Shown here: positions 46,600 to 57,531 of the stretch, one piece after another
Position numbering within the stretch: position 1 is the stretch's first letter
Layout: each line of letters begins with the position of its first letter
NCBI GenBank assembly: GCA_036936605.1
Contig: JAUPFV010000001.1
Span: forward strand, 216,223,530-216,287,529
Length of the DNA: 64,000 nucleotides
Origin: Limnanthes douglasii subsp. nivea
Taxonomy: Eukaryota > Streptophyta > Magnoliopsida > Brassicales > Limnanthaceae
Direction: 5' to 3'
Made by a program: the position numbers and the translations under genes
Notes under the pieces: model-generated
Told to the model about the DNA's origin: nothing
Seen by the model: only the letters and a program-made list of their open reading frames with translations
Database searches by the model: none

Positions 46600-48967
46600 T
46601 TATTTCTCATTGATCCGGACTGCCCCCAACGTCCGAGGGGCCAGTATTGTTGCATAACACTCTCTTGCTACCTTTTGGCTGCTTCGAACAACTCCCACTT
46701 GTCCTTGCACAACATACTTCAAACATTGGTGGACTGTTGAAGCCACATCATGCATCTTGGAGAGCCAAGATCTCCCCAGAATGGTATTATAACAAGTGGG
46801 ACAATCCATCACAATAAAAAGTATTCAAACCATCTTTTTAAAAGGGCATTTGCCCAACAAAACCTCTTCTTCGAACTCCCTGATCACGTCTGCTGAGCTT
46901 CCAGTGAAACCCACAATTGACCTGTTCGAATGCTAAATTATTGCTGCATTCTTCATTTTTTTGTAGGAAGTCAAAATAAGAATATTGGCTGAACTTCCGG
47001 TGTCCACCAAAATTCGTCTTATGTCATTGCCCCCAATGGATGTTCCTGTGACAACAACATCTTCATGAGGACCAGAAATGTCCCTCAAGTCATCCTCATC
47101 GAAAACAATGAAAGGAAATGAAATTTATTATTGATAGGAAGTCATGCCTCCTTCCAGTTGGATAGCTAAAGTATGAACGTGCCTTTTTCTAGAAGAAGCA
47201 GTTGGTGCAGTTATGGTGTCTCCCCCGAATATTGTAAGCGACTTAAAAAAGCTAATAAGTCCGGACACCGTCTTGCAATGCTCTTTGATAACACCCACTT
47301 TATTCCGGGTTGGATCAGGATCTAAATATTCTGATTCTACATCAAATCTTTCGATTATTACCATAGCCCCATCTGAAGCTGATGTGCCTGCATTGTTTGG
47401 ACCAGCCTGATGAGCATTATCAGGCCTATTTTCACTTCTTCTTTTAGTATACACTCCCAACTTTCCTCTTTCAATCAAATTTTTCACTTCTTGTTTCAAC
47501 GCAATACAATCTTCAGTGTTATGGCCAATATTATGGTGATACTGACAGAAACAATTATTACGGCTCTCCCTGGGAGATTGCAATGCAGTCGGCCTTCTGT
47601 AATGTACTTCGTCTTTTGTTTTGTCGTAAATGATGGCTATGCTTTCTTTCAACTCAGAAAACCACTCCTGTTGAACCCAATGTTCTCGCTTATTTCTAGA
47701 TTGTTGGCTCTGGGCTGGCGCAGCTGGATGGGATTGAGCCTTGGCTCTGTTATGACCCTGTCCGGCTCTCTTGGCCTTGTTCCCGGACTGATTCTGGTTT
47801 TGATTTGGTGCAGCTGGAGCAGACCTCACCTGTCTGTGCACCCTGTTTTTCTTTGTTTCATCCACATTAATTTGTTTACCGACCTGATTCAGTAGACCTC
47901 CCCATGTCATGGATTTTTTCCTGGTTACTGAATCAGCCAAGTTTCCAGGGTTTAAGCCCTGCCTCAGAGAAGCTATTTCTATTTGCTCAAAGCAATCAGC
48001 CAATCCATTATTGGTATTTACAAAAACGACTTATGTACTCTTTTAAAGATTCGTTTGGTTTTTTGGCACAATGGATAATTGTGTCTCCATTGCCCTTTAC
48101 TTCTTTACTTCCAACAAACTGCCTCCGAAAGGCCATCCAAAAAGTATCAAAATTTCTGATGCATCCTTATGGCAAACTGTTGTACCACTTCAAAGCACTC
48201 CCCGTAAAATATTGGGAGAATGCTCTACAAAACAATTTATCGTCATCATCAAAATTCATCATAATTTTTTTGAATTGTTCCAAGTGGTTATCCGGATATT
48301 TACTACCATCATATTTTTCCTTTTTTGTACTGTCAAACCTCTTGGACAGGTTTCCGGACAGTATCTTGGAGGACAATGGAGATTGTCTCCAGTTCTGGCC
48401 ACAACTAAATACAATATATTGGTTGGGAGTTGCAAAGATACCTTGCTCATCAAGAAAGGCAAAAGGATCCATTAACAAGCGGTCTACGTGTCTCTGGCCA
48501 TGACTATGACTCTAAGACGATCCTTTACCCAGATGCCTCTTCAACCTTCCATGCCTGTCCCTCTTTCTTGAGTACTTTTTAACCAACTTTTGTTTCATTT
48601 TAGAACGGCCTTCATCGATGCTGGATGACAAGGACTCTTCAACTCTATCTTCATTTGAGGAGCTACTAGAAGACTCTGAGTCTGAATCGGAGCTCTCCAC
48701 CGGTTTAGGCCGGTAAGACTTTTTTGAGCTAACATGAGTCTTTTTCGCACTCACATGGGTCTTTGATGGCTCATGCTCTCTTGGATTGTCAGTATGATGA
48801 GCTGTTGACGCCTTAGACTTCTCTTTTGTGCCCATCTCTGCCCTCTTGGCAGTCCTCAAAGCTTCTATTTTAACCTTCAACCTATCTCACTCCTCAATCG
48901 TATATTCATCATTTTCCCCCACCACTTCTGCCAAAGCTGGTGGCACTTCTTGCACGTCCGGATTCAT
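46600..48967 (-). pseudogene. G2 gag-protease polyprotein, broken
   Basis: The counterpart start ATG is at 48967 (MNPDVQE..). In-frame stops lie in the leader and early part (e.g. near 48890), and frameshifts near 48510-48480, 48165, 48005 and 47128. Domains as in G1: charged Ser/Lys-rich N-terminus, capsid (GSALKWYNSLP near 48170-48200), CQYHHNIGHNTEDC knuckle (about 47505-47545), and protease with an intact DTGSS (about 46995). It ends at TAA 46600-46602 after INEK, the same place as the TAG in G1. Confidence 0.88.
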
Positions 48968-49018
48968 CCAAACTGGTTTTTCTTAATGGTTTTGAATGCT
49001 AGATTCAGGCACCTTCTC

Positions 49019-49036
49019 CTCCCACTGTGGTCGCCA
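49019..49036 (-). promoter_or_regulatory. Primer-binding site of G2
   Basis: The minus strand reads TGGCGACCACAGTGGGAG, identical to G1, 3 bp from the LTR. Confidence 0.78.
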
Positions 49037-49039
49037 ATT

Positions 49040-49396
49040 TGGTGTTGATTATTTTCAACTGAGGGTAATTTTGTCTAGAGTTTTTTTTATGTTTCAAGGG
49101 TATTTAATGTTTAAGTAGTTTGTAGTGAGAGATTTGAGCTGCCTGGTTGTATTAAATGTTTATTACCCTCATTAATGAAAGTGGTTGGGTATTTATACCC
49201 TTAATTATGGGCCACATGGGCTTTCGGGTCGAGTTCAATGACTCATTAGTTTTTAAGCAGGTAGGTAATTAGCTTGTCATGAGGTGATTTAGTTTTTAAT
49301 ACATTAGTCATGTTCGGATGGTTCAGTGGGTGGTTTTTGTCTGAATTGCCCTTGTCCTGTTCCCATAGTGAGTGGTGAGAAAATCCGGACTCATCA
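49040..49396 (-). repeat. 5' LTR of G2 (357 bp)
   Basis: In plus-strand view it begins TGGTGTTGATTA and ends GGACTCATCA. It is strongly diverged from the left LTR, including a short deletion in the middle part. Confidence 0.88.
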
Positions 49397-50011
49397 AATA
49401 TAATCTACCAATCTCACACATATAAATTTCAATTCAAAATTCAAACTAGTACCTTAAATTTAATTTGATATTTGCTTACATGACTTGACAAGTCTTAGAT
49501 ACTCATGAGTACATTGCGTTAATTACAAATCCAACGAATATCAACCAATATATTATTTTTGTTAAATCTTTAAACTTTTCACCTTCTTAAAACATTTTAG
49601 CTATTCATATAAAGATTAGTTCATACTTTGAGTTCTCATACACAAAAGTTCACTTCATACTCTGTGAAATCTTCTTAGCTTTTCACTTCTTAAAAAGTTG
49701 CTTTGAAAAATGCCAAATCTTAACTATTCTTCCGATGGTGATCTTGTTTATAGTGACATAAGTTCTCCAACTCATTCACCTGAGGCCAGAGAAGCATGGA
49801 AAGATACCACTACAGACAAATTCTCTGACGACATATCTGGTGATAGTTACAGTTCTTTTTTTGAAGAAAAATATTCCGAAGATGCTTTTTCTAAGATAAC
49901 GAGGAGCCAAATGAGGATCCTATTTATGTCCTCTTAAAAAGAAAGAGGAAACAGGACTAGATGGAAGAAGATAAAGACAGTGAAGATGAAGAAGACGAAA
50001 ATAAATACTCG

Positions 50012-50209
50012 GCTTTGAACAGTGAGTCGTCCCTTGACTATCGTGTTTGGTGGCAGATAGTCCCTGGACTTTCAAATGTCCGTTGGCAGTCCCTGGACTA
50101 TCGCGTTTGGATAAAGTTAGTCCAGAGGATCCTCTGATCCACCAGATGCTGCCACCTGTCCCCATACTCCTCAGTTTTTTGTGTCACTAGTAGTCCCTTG
50201 ACTTTAGGT
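50012..50209 (+). repeat. Left TIR of MULE C
   Basis: About 198 bp, containing repeated GTCC(C)TTGACTATCG.GTTTGG-type blocks. It pairs with 56570-56768 with only a few mismatches. Confidence 0.93.
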
Positions 50210-50383
50210 ACGATTTTTCCCTTTGACCAAAATCCTTGTTGGCATAGCTGTTGGTGAGATGGCAAAATTTTCCTATGTGGCACCTGTTAAATAAATCCTA
50301 TGTGTCATTGTTTAATTTAATTAAGTTAAATTAATAATTGAACACCCTTACATATATTCCTAATTTCATCTTCCTCGACTCGA

Positions 50384-50901
50384 ATGGCTTCTCCTCTCTC
50401 CTTTTTGCTTTCTTCTTATTTTTTTCCTTCTCATTCTATTCGTTTCCTAAAACCAGTAAAAGTATTTCATTTATATCCTCCATTAATGTCTACCAGTTAT
50501 ACCTCTTTCCCTTATAAAAAACGGAGATTCGGTGTCGATATGCTTTTTGTGGGAAACCTTTGGTAATTTGTACCTCATGGACAGAATCGAATCCAGGGAG
50601 GAGATTCTATGGATGCATAAACTATCAGGTAAGTTTAATCTAAGTTAAATCTTCTAAAACCCTAATTTATGTTTAGAACCCTAGTTTTTTAAAACCCTAA
50701 ATCGATATAATGTTACAGAGTATTGAAGGAAAATATGGATTTTTTGAGTGGGTGGATTCACCAGTTCCTCATCATTCCAAAGAATTAATTATGTCGTTGA
50801 AGAAAAAGATACTCAAGATTGAAGGTGAGAATGGTAGTCTGAAGACCAAAAATAGTTTGTTGATGTTGTTTTGCTGCATTTGTTGTCTGTTTTTTTATTA
50901 G
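50384..50901 (+). pseudogene. GRF-type zinc-finger gene carried by MULE C
   Basis: The zinc-finger exon reads CRYAFCGKPLVICTSWTESN then PGRRFYGC (50533-50616), the C..CG..L...TS.T..NPGRRF.GC pattern of GRF zinc fingers, and ends at a GTAAG donor (50630). After an intron of about 90 nt ending TTACAG (50719), exon 2 continues with KYGFFEWVDSP, a short coiled coil and a C-terminal hydrophobic segment LLMLFCCICCLFFY before TAG (50899-50901). GRF fingers bind nucleic acid; small plant proteins with GRF plus a hydrophobic tail exist, but their role is unclear. The upstream part is out of frame (A-run near 50516), so the copy is probably broken. It may be a captured host gene or an accessory gene of this MULE family. 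Confidence 0.7.
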
Positions 50902-51179
50902 TCTTGTTAAGAACTAAGAGACATCAATGTAATTTTTGGTTTGATAAACAATGTAATGTTTGGTTTGATTTGCAATGTAAGAACCGGTTATGGAGAAGTA
51001 ATTTTATTAGAAGTAATTTTATTAGTATTGTTCTTTGTTTGGTTTGGCGAAGTAATTTTATCAATATTAGAACTGGTGTTGTCTCAACATTTTATTAGTA
51101 TTAGAACTGTGTTGTCTCAACATTTTATTAGTATTTGTTTTCAAGCTTGTGAACCTTAATGGACTATTTGCAAATCAAC

Positions 51180-51435
51180 AAATTAGAGTAGTACTAACAC
51201 TGCTAAATTTTGATTCAAAATAAACCTTAAAATTTCATTCATAAATAGCCAAGCTTACATAATATTCCAATAGAATACATTATCAACAAATAATACAAAA
51301 AATTAGACAAGGCTATGAACACCTATTAACAACAACACCCTTAAAGTTCAGACTTATAATTGTTAACAACTGCTGACCAAAAATAGTATACTCTAGAACC
51401 AAAAAATTAGTTTCCAGTGCTCAACAGTCTATACA
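51180..51435. other. MULE C spacer between convergent genes
   Basis: AT-rich DNA between the GRF gene and the 3' end of the transposase. No further gene is seen. Confidence 0.5.
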
Positions 51436-54400
51436 CTAGACAATCCTAGAAGTATCATCTGGTGCAGTAGATGAACACCCAGCAGTAGATGAATTGGGGA
51501 CTCGTCTTTGTCTCTTCCATCTCTCATTTTCCACTCTAGACGCCTCTTTGAATTGAGGCATCTCCCTTGTCGGCACCCAGTTTCCAGTAGTTTTCTGCAA
51601 TCATACAGTACCCTTTTAATTATAACTACTAGACCAACAAATATGAGCACCAATGAATACAGAAAAAGCAACACCAAAACCATTTTATTAAAGCCTACTT
51701 AACAACTCAACAATACTACTGAATACTAATTAAATGCACACCAACACCACTATGAAACATACCATGTGACCAATTATTCTATTCAATAAAACAGGTAGAA
51801 AAAGCCAAAAGGAAACAGCTTTACAGTAGGAGAGATAAGAATCTTCCATTTCTTCCCATCCCTCTTCTTGTGGCTTGTGCACCTTGTCCCCCACCAGCTC
51901 TTGGATCAACACAATAGACAAGGATCCCCTGCACCAAAAGGACAAAATCAATATCATTGAAAAAAATGAAGACTAAAAAAAAGAATACCAAATGTTAAAA
52001 ACCTTACATCAGGCATTGTGTTAGCAGTTGCTCCTCTCTCAACCTATTTCACCACCAAAGAAACCCAATCACCATCAATTATCCTAACTCTTTCAAAAAT
52101 CAAAAGTATAAAGAATACAAAAAACTTACCGGGAGGTTAGCCACTCTTCTTGCTGCCTTTCTAAGACGAGCATTGAAATGGGCTTCATATGCTCTGTTAA
52201 CTCCATCAGCAGCAGGTCCAGGTCCTTCTGTGTTGGTTGCAACCCCACCATCAGCTGGCCCAGTCCCAACAGTTACGTGTGAGCTGTCTGCAGCTCTCTG
52301 TGAGCTATCTGCAGCACCAGCATCCCCAGTCTCTGACCCAGCAAGAGCTTGTGAGGACTCTCCAATGGTTGGGCAACTCCTTCTGTTATGTCCTGGCTTC
52401 TTGCATTTTGTGCACTTCAATTGAATGACCCTTCTAGAGACTCTTTCTTCAGCCGGTGGTTCAAGCTCGCTTCTGTCTCTCCTTCTTTTTATGGTCTTTT
52501 TCCCCCACTTGACTTCCATATGTGGCGGCTGACAAGGAGAGAAGGCAGATTTCTTCCACAGCAACTGCTCATTGATAGGGTTGATAGTATGTGCGTAGAT
52601 GGCTCTGTTCGTTTCAATGCGGTAGCAAGAAGAAATTAAGTCTATGGGTCTTTTATTGTCAGCCCATATACCCGCAACAGCATGAGCGCAAGGTATACCA
52701 CTCAGTTGCCAACTCCTACACGCACATGTCTTTTGAGAAATGTCTACAACAAATTTCCCTCCCCCTGATTTGATTTTATATTGTGGACCCCCAGATTCTT
52801 TTATCCAGCACCTCCCAGCCGCCTCTATACTCAACTCCAGCTTCTTCAATATACTTGGGCAGATTTCACCCTTCCAGGTAGCACTTCTCTTTTTAAGCTT
52901 CGCTAGTCTTTTCATTGTCTGCGTTCTGATACCATCCATCAACGTTATGATGGATTTCTCCCTTAGGTGTAGAATAACCATATTGAAAGTCTCCACTAAA
53001 CTGGAGGTCTGAATATTGCAGCACGTGTCTTTTTTGTAGTGGGCTCTAGACCATTGGATTGGTGGTTTATCTTCTAACCATTTAGAAGCATCAATATTAA
53101 CCCTTTGCATTTATGCCATATGAGCATCAAACTCCCCAGGGTATGTGGATCCAGCTGCTGCCCAGAAGATCCTTTTCTCTAGACGACCAGGGTGTGATTT
53201 TTTAAAGTTGGCATATAAATACCTACAGCAAAAGCGGTGTTATGAGTTTGGAAAATCTTCCAACAATGCAGGGACCAACCCTTTTGGTTTGTCACTCACA
53301 AAAAACCACGCTCCCTGGTTTTGGATGTCGAGGTTCTCATCTAGCAAATGCAGAAACCAACTCCAACTTGATATGTTTTCGTTCTCTACAACAACCCAAG
53401 CAACAGGGTACATTTGATCGTTCACGTCTACACCAACAGCCACCAAAAGCTGGCCTCCAAAAGCTCCCTTCAAAAAACACCCATCCAAGACAACAACTGG
53501 CCTACACCCTGCTTTGAATCCCCTCTTAACAGCACCGAAACACATGTAGAAGCACTCGAAGATATTGTTCGCTTGCTTAATAATACAAGTTGAACACAGA
53601 TTAGTCCTGATAATCTCCTCGCTGTAGTCTAACAACCTCGCAAATTGCTGGTTGTCATTCCCCAATATCATCTCATGAGAAATAGACTTAACCCTATACC
53701 CCTTCTGCCTGTTAATTCGAAAGAGGAACTCTCTACTTAAGGACGCTATCAGCGACGTAACTGACCAGTTGATATCTGTCTCCCACTGTGGCAGATAGTA
53801 CTTAGCAATCCAGATGTCTGTCACATTCTTGTTTTTATTTGTTGGAGGACACGTATGGTTGTCAACCAAGGTCTTCAACACCCACCTGTTACTGCACCCT
53901 ATTGTGGAGCAGTATCATTTCCAAGGACAGTCCTCTGCTGAACACAAAAAGGAGATTCTTTCCTTGTCATTTTTCTTTATGACAACGTACCTCCGCTGCT
54001 TGATCCCATAGTTCTTTATAGATTCCTTAAGCTCACTTGTCGTCGTGAATTCATGCCCTACTTGTAGCTCTACACTGGCCAAGGGTACGGATGGATGGAA
54101 CTCTGAAAATTATACCACAACTCCACATCATCATCAAGCTCTACATCGGAGTTTGCCGGTGTATTCAGCGCATTCGATGTCGCGTACTCTGTCTCGATAT
54201 CTTCTGCATCCCCTTGTTGTTCAGGTGGGACAGACTGGTGTTGTTGCTCTCCAGCCTCATCATCTGCCTCTGTCGCTGCTGCTTCACCAACATTTTTATC
54301 ATGGGCAGATGATTCAACCTCAACTTCATCAACTCCATCCCCCCAGCGTACATCAGGCCTTAACTCCTCTATGAATGCAGTCCAATTCGAAGACTCTTCA

Positions 54401-55390
54401 ACGGGAGGTTGTTCAGTGGGCTCAACGTCATTGTCAACCCTCTGTGCATTGGGCGCAACAGCATCACCAGCCTCTTGTCCACCCTTACAAGCTTCTTCTT
54501 CATCCCCACCAGCCTCTTGTCCACCCATACAAGCTTATTCTTCACCCCCACCAGCCTCTTGTCCACCTCTATAAGCTTCTTCTTCATCCCCACCAGCATT
54601 ACCAACTGAGTCTTCCCGTTGATCAACTCTTTGACCATCATCTTTTTCACCATCACCATCACCCACAGTTTCTTCTTCTACCCCAGCATCTTTTTCACCA
54701 TCACCATCAACCCTACAATCAGCCACATCTGTCTGCACAATGGTCCTTTCTTCAACTGTTTCCGCCTCTACACCGCCTCTTTCATCATTCTGTTCTACCC
54801 TACAATCACCATCACTAACAGTATCTTCCACCCTAACGCTTTCACCATCTGCTTCCTCTGCCACACCAGCCCTTTGGTCAGCTTCTTCTTCAACCGTCTG
54901 TTCTTGAACCCTCTGTTCTTCAGCAGCCATAACCTTAACAAATTCATCTGCATCCCTATCCACAAGGTCTTCCTCACTGCTCTCACTTTCCTTCTCTTTT
55001 TCTGAATCTGAACTTGATTATGAAAGTTCAACCACTGGTGGAGTTTTAGGTTTTGGTCTTTTTGAAGGGGAAATTATCTCAAGTGGCAGAACAGCTTCTA
55101 TATACAACTTTAAGAACTTGCGCTTGTCTACCAACTTGCACATCTCCAGTGCATCTGCATCGCTAGTGACATTCACCAAACCCTTATCATCCTTGCGTGA
55201 CGACAGTTGGTACGCGAAATTCAATACACTAATCTTCTGTTCAGGCGAGCACATCATGTAAATATGCTCGCTTAGGTAAATTAGTGACATCTTGTTGGGG
55301 TTCACATTAAAACTAATGTCTCCTTACCACCCCTATATGTTACGATGCCGCTTTTCTCGTAGGATTTACCACCATGACGTACTACCATGG
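51436..55390 (-). pseudogene. MULE C transposase (PB1/MuDR/MULE/SWIM type), broken
   Basis: From MVVRHGGKSYEK (55390), a PB1-like N-terminal part (NPNKMSLIYLSEHI, 55305-55018; frameshift near 55310) leads to a very acidic Glu/Asp/Gly-rich linker (54963-54070). The MuDR domain follows (VGHEFTTTSELKESIKNYGI..AEDCPWK, about 53935-54065). The MULE DDE domain (53880-53110) has VVVLDGCFLKGAFGGQLL, DVNDQMYPVAWVVVENE, then HRFCCRYLYANFKK. A SWIM finger CACRSWQLSGIPCAHAV (about 52660-52715) and a zinc knuckle CTKCKKPGHNRRSC (about 52375-52420) follow. Nonsense codons are seen at about 53922, 53240 and 53113. GT-AG introns probably follow the frame ending near 52130, with a likely last exon at 51594-51436. 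It moves elements with matching TIRs; this copy is inactive. Confidence 0.88.
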
Positions 55391-55439
55391 TGAATAATTC
55401 ACAATTCAAACCTGCAAATATCACAAACCCTCATCATTT

Positions 55440-55710
55440 AGCAACAATTACTAAACACATAACAAACACTGCGACTGCAACAACAACATCAACACAACAT
55501 AACAGGAACACTGAAACAACAAAACACCCATTCTACCTCTACACTCAAACAACAAAACACTCAATCTATACCAACACTCAAACAACAACAACACTGAAAC
55601 AACAACAACACTGAAACAACAACACTTAATCTGCCTCTACACTCAAACAATATTAACACTCAATCTATACCAGCACTCAAACCACAACAACACTCAATTT
55701 ATAACCTATA
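55440..55710. repeat. CAA/AAC-rich low-complexity repeat in MULE C
   Basis: Irregular repeats of ACAACAACACTGAAAC and AACACTCAAACAACA in the leader of the transposase gene (minus strand). Confidence 0.8.
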
Positions 55711-56569
55711 GCATATTTAATGCAGCAACAAACATCCATAATGCAACAAAAACAAACAGCAATCATCTGTATAGTCCTATGCGAAAATAAAACAGAGTAA
55801 AACAATCAAAACAAAATGACGAAATGACACACTTTAACAATCAATACCAAATAACGAAAATCAAATAGCAACCCAATCGATATCAAGCCCTATTATACTG
55901 ATTAATCTATAACAACCTAATCGATATCAAGCCCTACTAACAATATCGAAATGTAACACAGAATACATTTATCATGGAAACACAGTGAAGCAATAAAACG
56001 ATACATCAATATAAAGCGATACACCAATCAGACAAATATGGAAACAAACTAAATACTTGTATATTCTTCAGAGAAATCCAATTCGATTTTGACCTTCTTC
56101 TATTTCCTCCTCAAACCCTTCTTCATTGTTGAATCACGTTTGCCACAAATTAGGGCTAGCAACAGGGTGTGGAGACTGAGATTAAGAAAGATGATTTAGG
56201 GATTGTGTATCGATTTAGGTATAGATTTAGGGTTTAGATTAGGGTTTGATTTGGGGATTTGCTGTAGAACAAGGGAGAAAGGAGATGATAAAGTCGAGGG
56301 ATTGGAATTCTAAAAGAGTTAAGTCTGTTCAGGGTGGTTACATAAAATCTAGGGTTAGATTTGGTTTAGTTATTATAATAATTTAAATTAAATTAATTAA
56401 AACATAAAATGTAACGCACTGATTGATAATGTTATAAATGATTTTGGGGAAAAATATTACACGTAGGCTAATAATGCCACATGGATAAACTGATTTAATT
56501 TTCAATGCCAAGCTGGAAATTGAAGGGGTAGTTGGGTCATTTAATGTCGCGGACTAAGTTTGGGGATTG
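55711..56569. other. MULE C transposase leader/promoter region
   Basis: No second gene is seen. On the minus strand this is the region upstream of the transposase start; it holds repeated AACC.AATCGATATCAAGCCCTA blocks (near 55871 and 55915). Confidence 0.45.
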
Positions 56570-56768
56570 ACCTAAAGTCAAGGGACTACCGGTGACACAA
56601 AAAACTGAGGAGTATGGGGACAAGTGGTAGCATATGGTGGATCAGATGATCCTCTAGACTAACTATATCCAAACGCGATAGTCCAGGGACTGCCAACGGA
56701 CATTTGAAAGTCCAGGGACTATCTGCCACCAAACGCGATAGTCGAGGGACGACTCACTGTTTAAAGCC
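56570..56768 (-). repeat. Right TIR of MULE C
   Basis: Inverted copy of 50012-50209, bordered by TSD TAAATACTC. Confidence 0.93.
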
Positions 56769-57099
56769 TAAATACTCACAGGAAGAAGATTTGGAGGAAG
56801 ATGATACAAACGAAAATGACTCTGAAGACGATGAAGAAGACTCTGACTGATGGTTACGTGAAGGTTCTGCTTTTATTTTTTGTTATTTTAACTAAGGGCA
56901 TGAACAAGTTTATATTTTTTATGTTTTGATGGCCATAATCAACATGGAGACTAAAGGTTTGCTCAATCAGAGTTTGAGCATGGAGACTTTGTTTTTAAAT
57001 TTGTTTAAACTTATATTTGGTTTATTGAACTTATCATGTATTGATTTGTTTCATAATGAACTTAATCCTTTTATTTATTTGTTTGTATTCATATTTTAA

Positions 57100-57475
57100 C
57101 AGATACATCAAAAATTGTATTTTATGAGCAGGTTTAACAACTGTCAAAATAATGTACTTAAATTTAAGGTTTCACATTTATTACAGTATAATATATTTGA
57201 TTATCTAAGGTTGCGCATCTATAATATTGAGTATTTGATTATCCAAGGTTCTGCATCTATCAGACCCATGTATTTGATGTCAGTTGTTTCACATCTATCA
57301 TACATAAAATAATTTGTTATCAAACGTTTCTCATCTAGTAAAATCAGTAAATCTTTTAAAGCTTGTTTCGCATCTAGAAAGCATATCTTTGTTGGTTATT
57401 AAAGGTTTCGCATCTACCATGTGAATATATAACAAAAGATTTCGCATCTATTATCCATCAAAATGTTCCAATCTA
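57100..57475 (-). repeat. Interspersed GTTTCGCATCTA motif array of MULE B (block 1)
   Basis: GGTTTC(G/A)CATCTAT-like motifs recur about every 40-50 bp (near 57169, 57209, 57247, 57288, 57324, 57365, 57404, 57438). They lie between the acidic gene and the transposase 3' end. Read on the transposase strand the motif is GATAGATGCGAAAC, similar in core to GCTAGATA of MULE A. Confidence 0.8.
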
Positions 57476-57531
57476 TTGTCATTATGACAAAACAACTCAG
57501 AAAACTAAAAGTATCAAAAATCACATTCATC

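Larger units (their letters stand above)
39018..49396 (-). mobile_element. Ty3/gypsy Tat-type retrotransposon G2 (10,379 bp)
   Basis: Same family and layout as G1, opposite strand: 5' LTR at right (49040-49396), PBS at 49036, gag-protease, pol, antisense gene (plus strand), polypurine tract (39394-39411), 3' LTR at left (39018-39393). The two LTRs differ in length (376 against 357 bp) and at roughly 15% of sites by eye, far more than in G1, and the flanks (ATAAC left, AATAT right) do not form a TSD. The element may therefore be a recombinant of two insertions. Confidence 0.9.
50012..56768. mobile_element. Mutator-like element 'MULE C', complete ends (6757 bp)
   Basis: Perfect 9-bp TSD TAAATACTC (50003-50011, 56769-56777) and near-identical terminal inverted repeats of about 198 bp (50012-50209 and 56570-56768), starting GGCTTTGAACAGTGAGTCG and GGCTTTAAACAGTGAGTCG. 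Inside are a plus-strand GRF zinc-finger gene (left) and a minus-strand transposase gene (right), convergent. The transposase has several nonsense codons, so this copy is no longer autonomous, although its TIRs are well preserved. Confidence 0.95.
49710..56850 (+). pseudogene. MULE B accessory gene: small acidic protein, split by MULE C
   Basis: The ATG at 49710 (MPNLNYSSDGDLVYSD) opens a Ser/Asp/Tyr-rich frame. A frame change before about 49900 leads to DPIYVLLKRKRKQD and TAG at 49958-49960. In that frame an Asp/Glu-rich tail follows, is cut at 50011 by the MULE C insertion, and continues at 56778 to EEDSD and TGA at 56848-56850. Ignoring the insert and one TSD copy, the tail reads through without a break. 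The plan matches the MULE A gene at 38462-38074, including a stop right after the KRKR patch. It is convergent with the MULE B transposase. I do not recognise the family; function is unknown. Confidence 0.65.

Noticed and set aside
47213..48503. Several plus-strand frames of 65-199 codons
   Set aside because: They overlap G2 gag-protease, which is read on the minus strand and has known motifs. The plus frames are mirror reading.
54369..55005. Plus-strand His/Pro/Phe-rich frames
   Set aside because: They are antisense of the acidic Glu/Asp linker of the MULE C transposase; composition follows from the GAA/GAT-rich opposite strand.
55440..55710. CRISPR-like array
   Set aside because: Repeats are low-complexity CAA/AAC runs of irregular length without unique spacers; the genome is eukaryotic.
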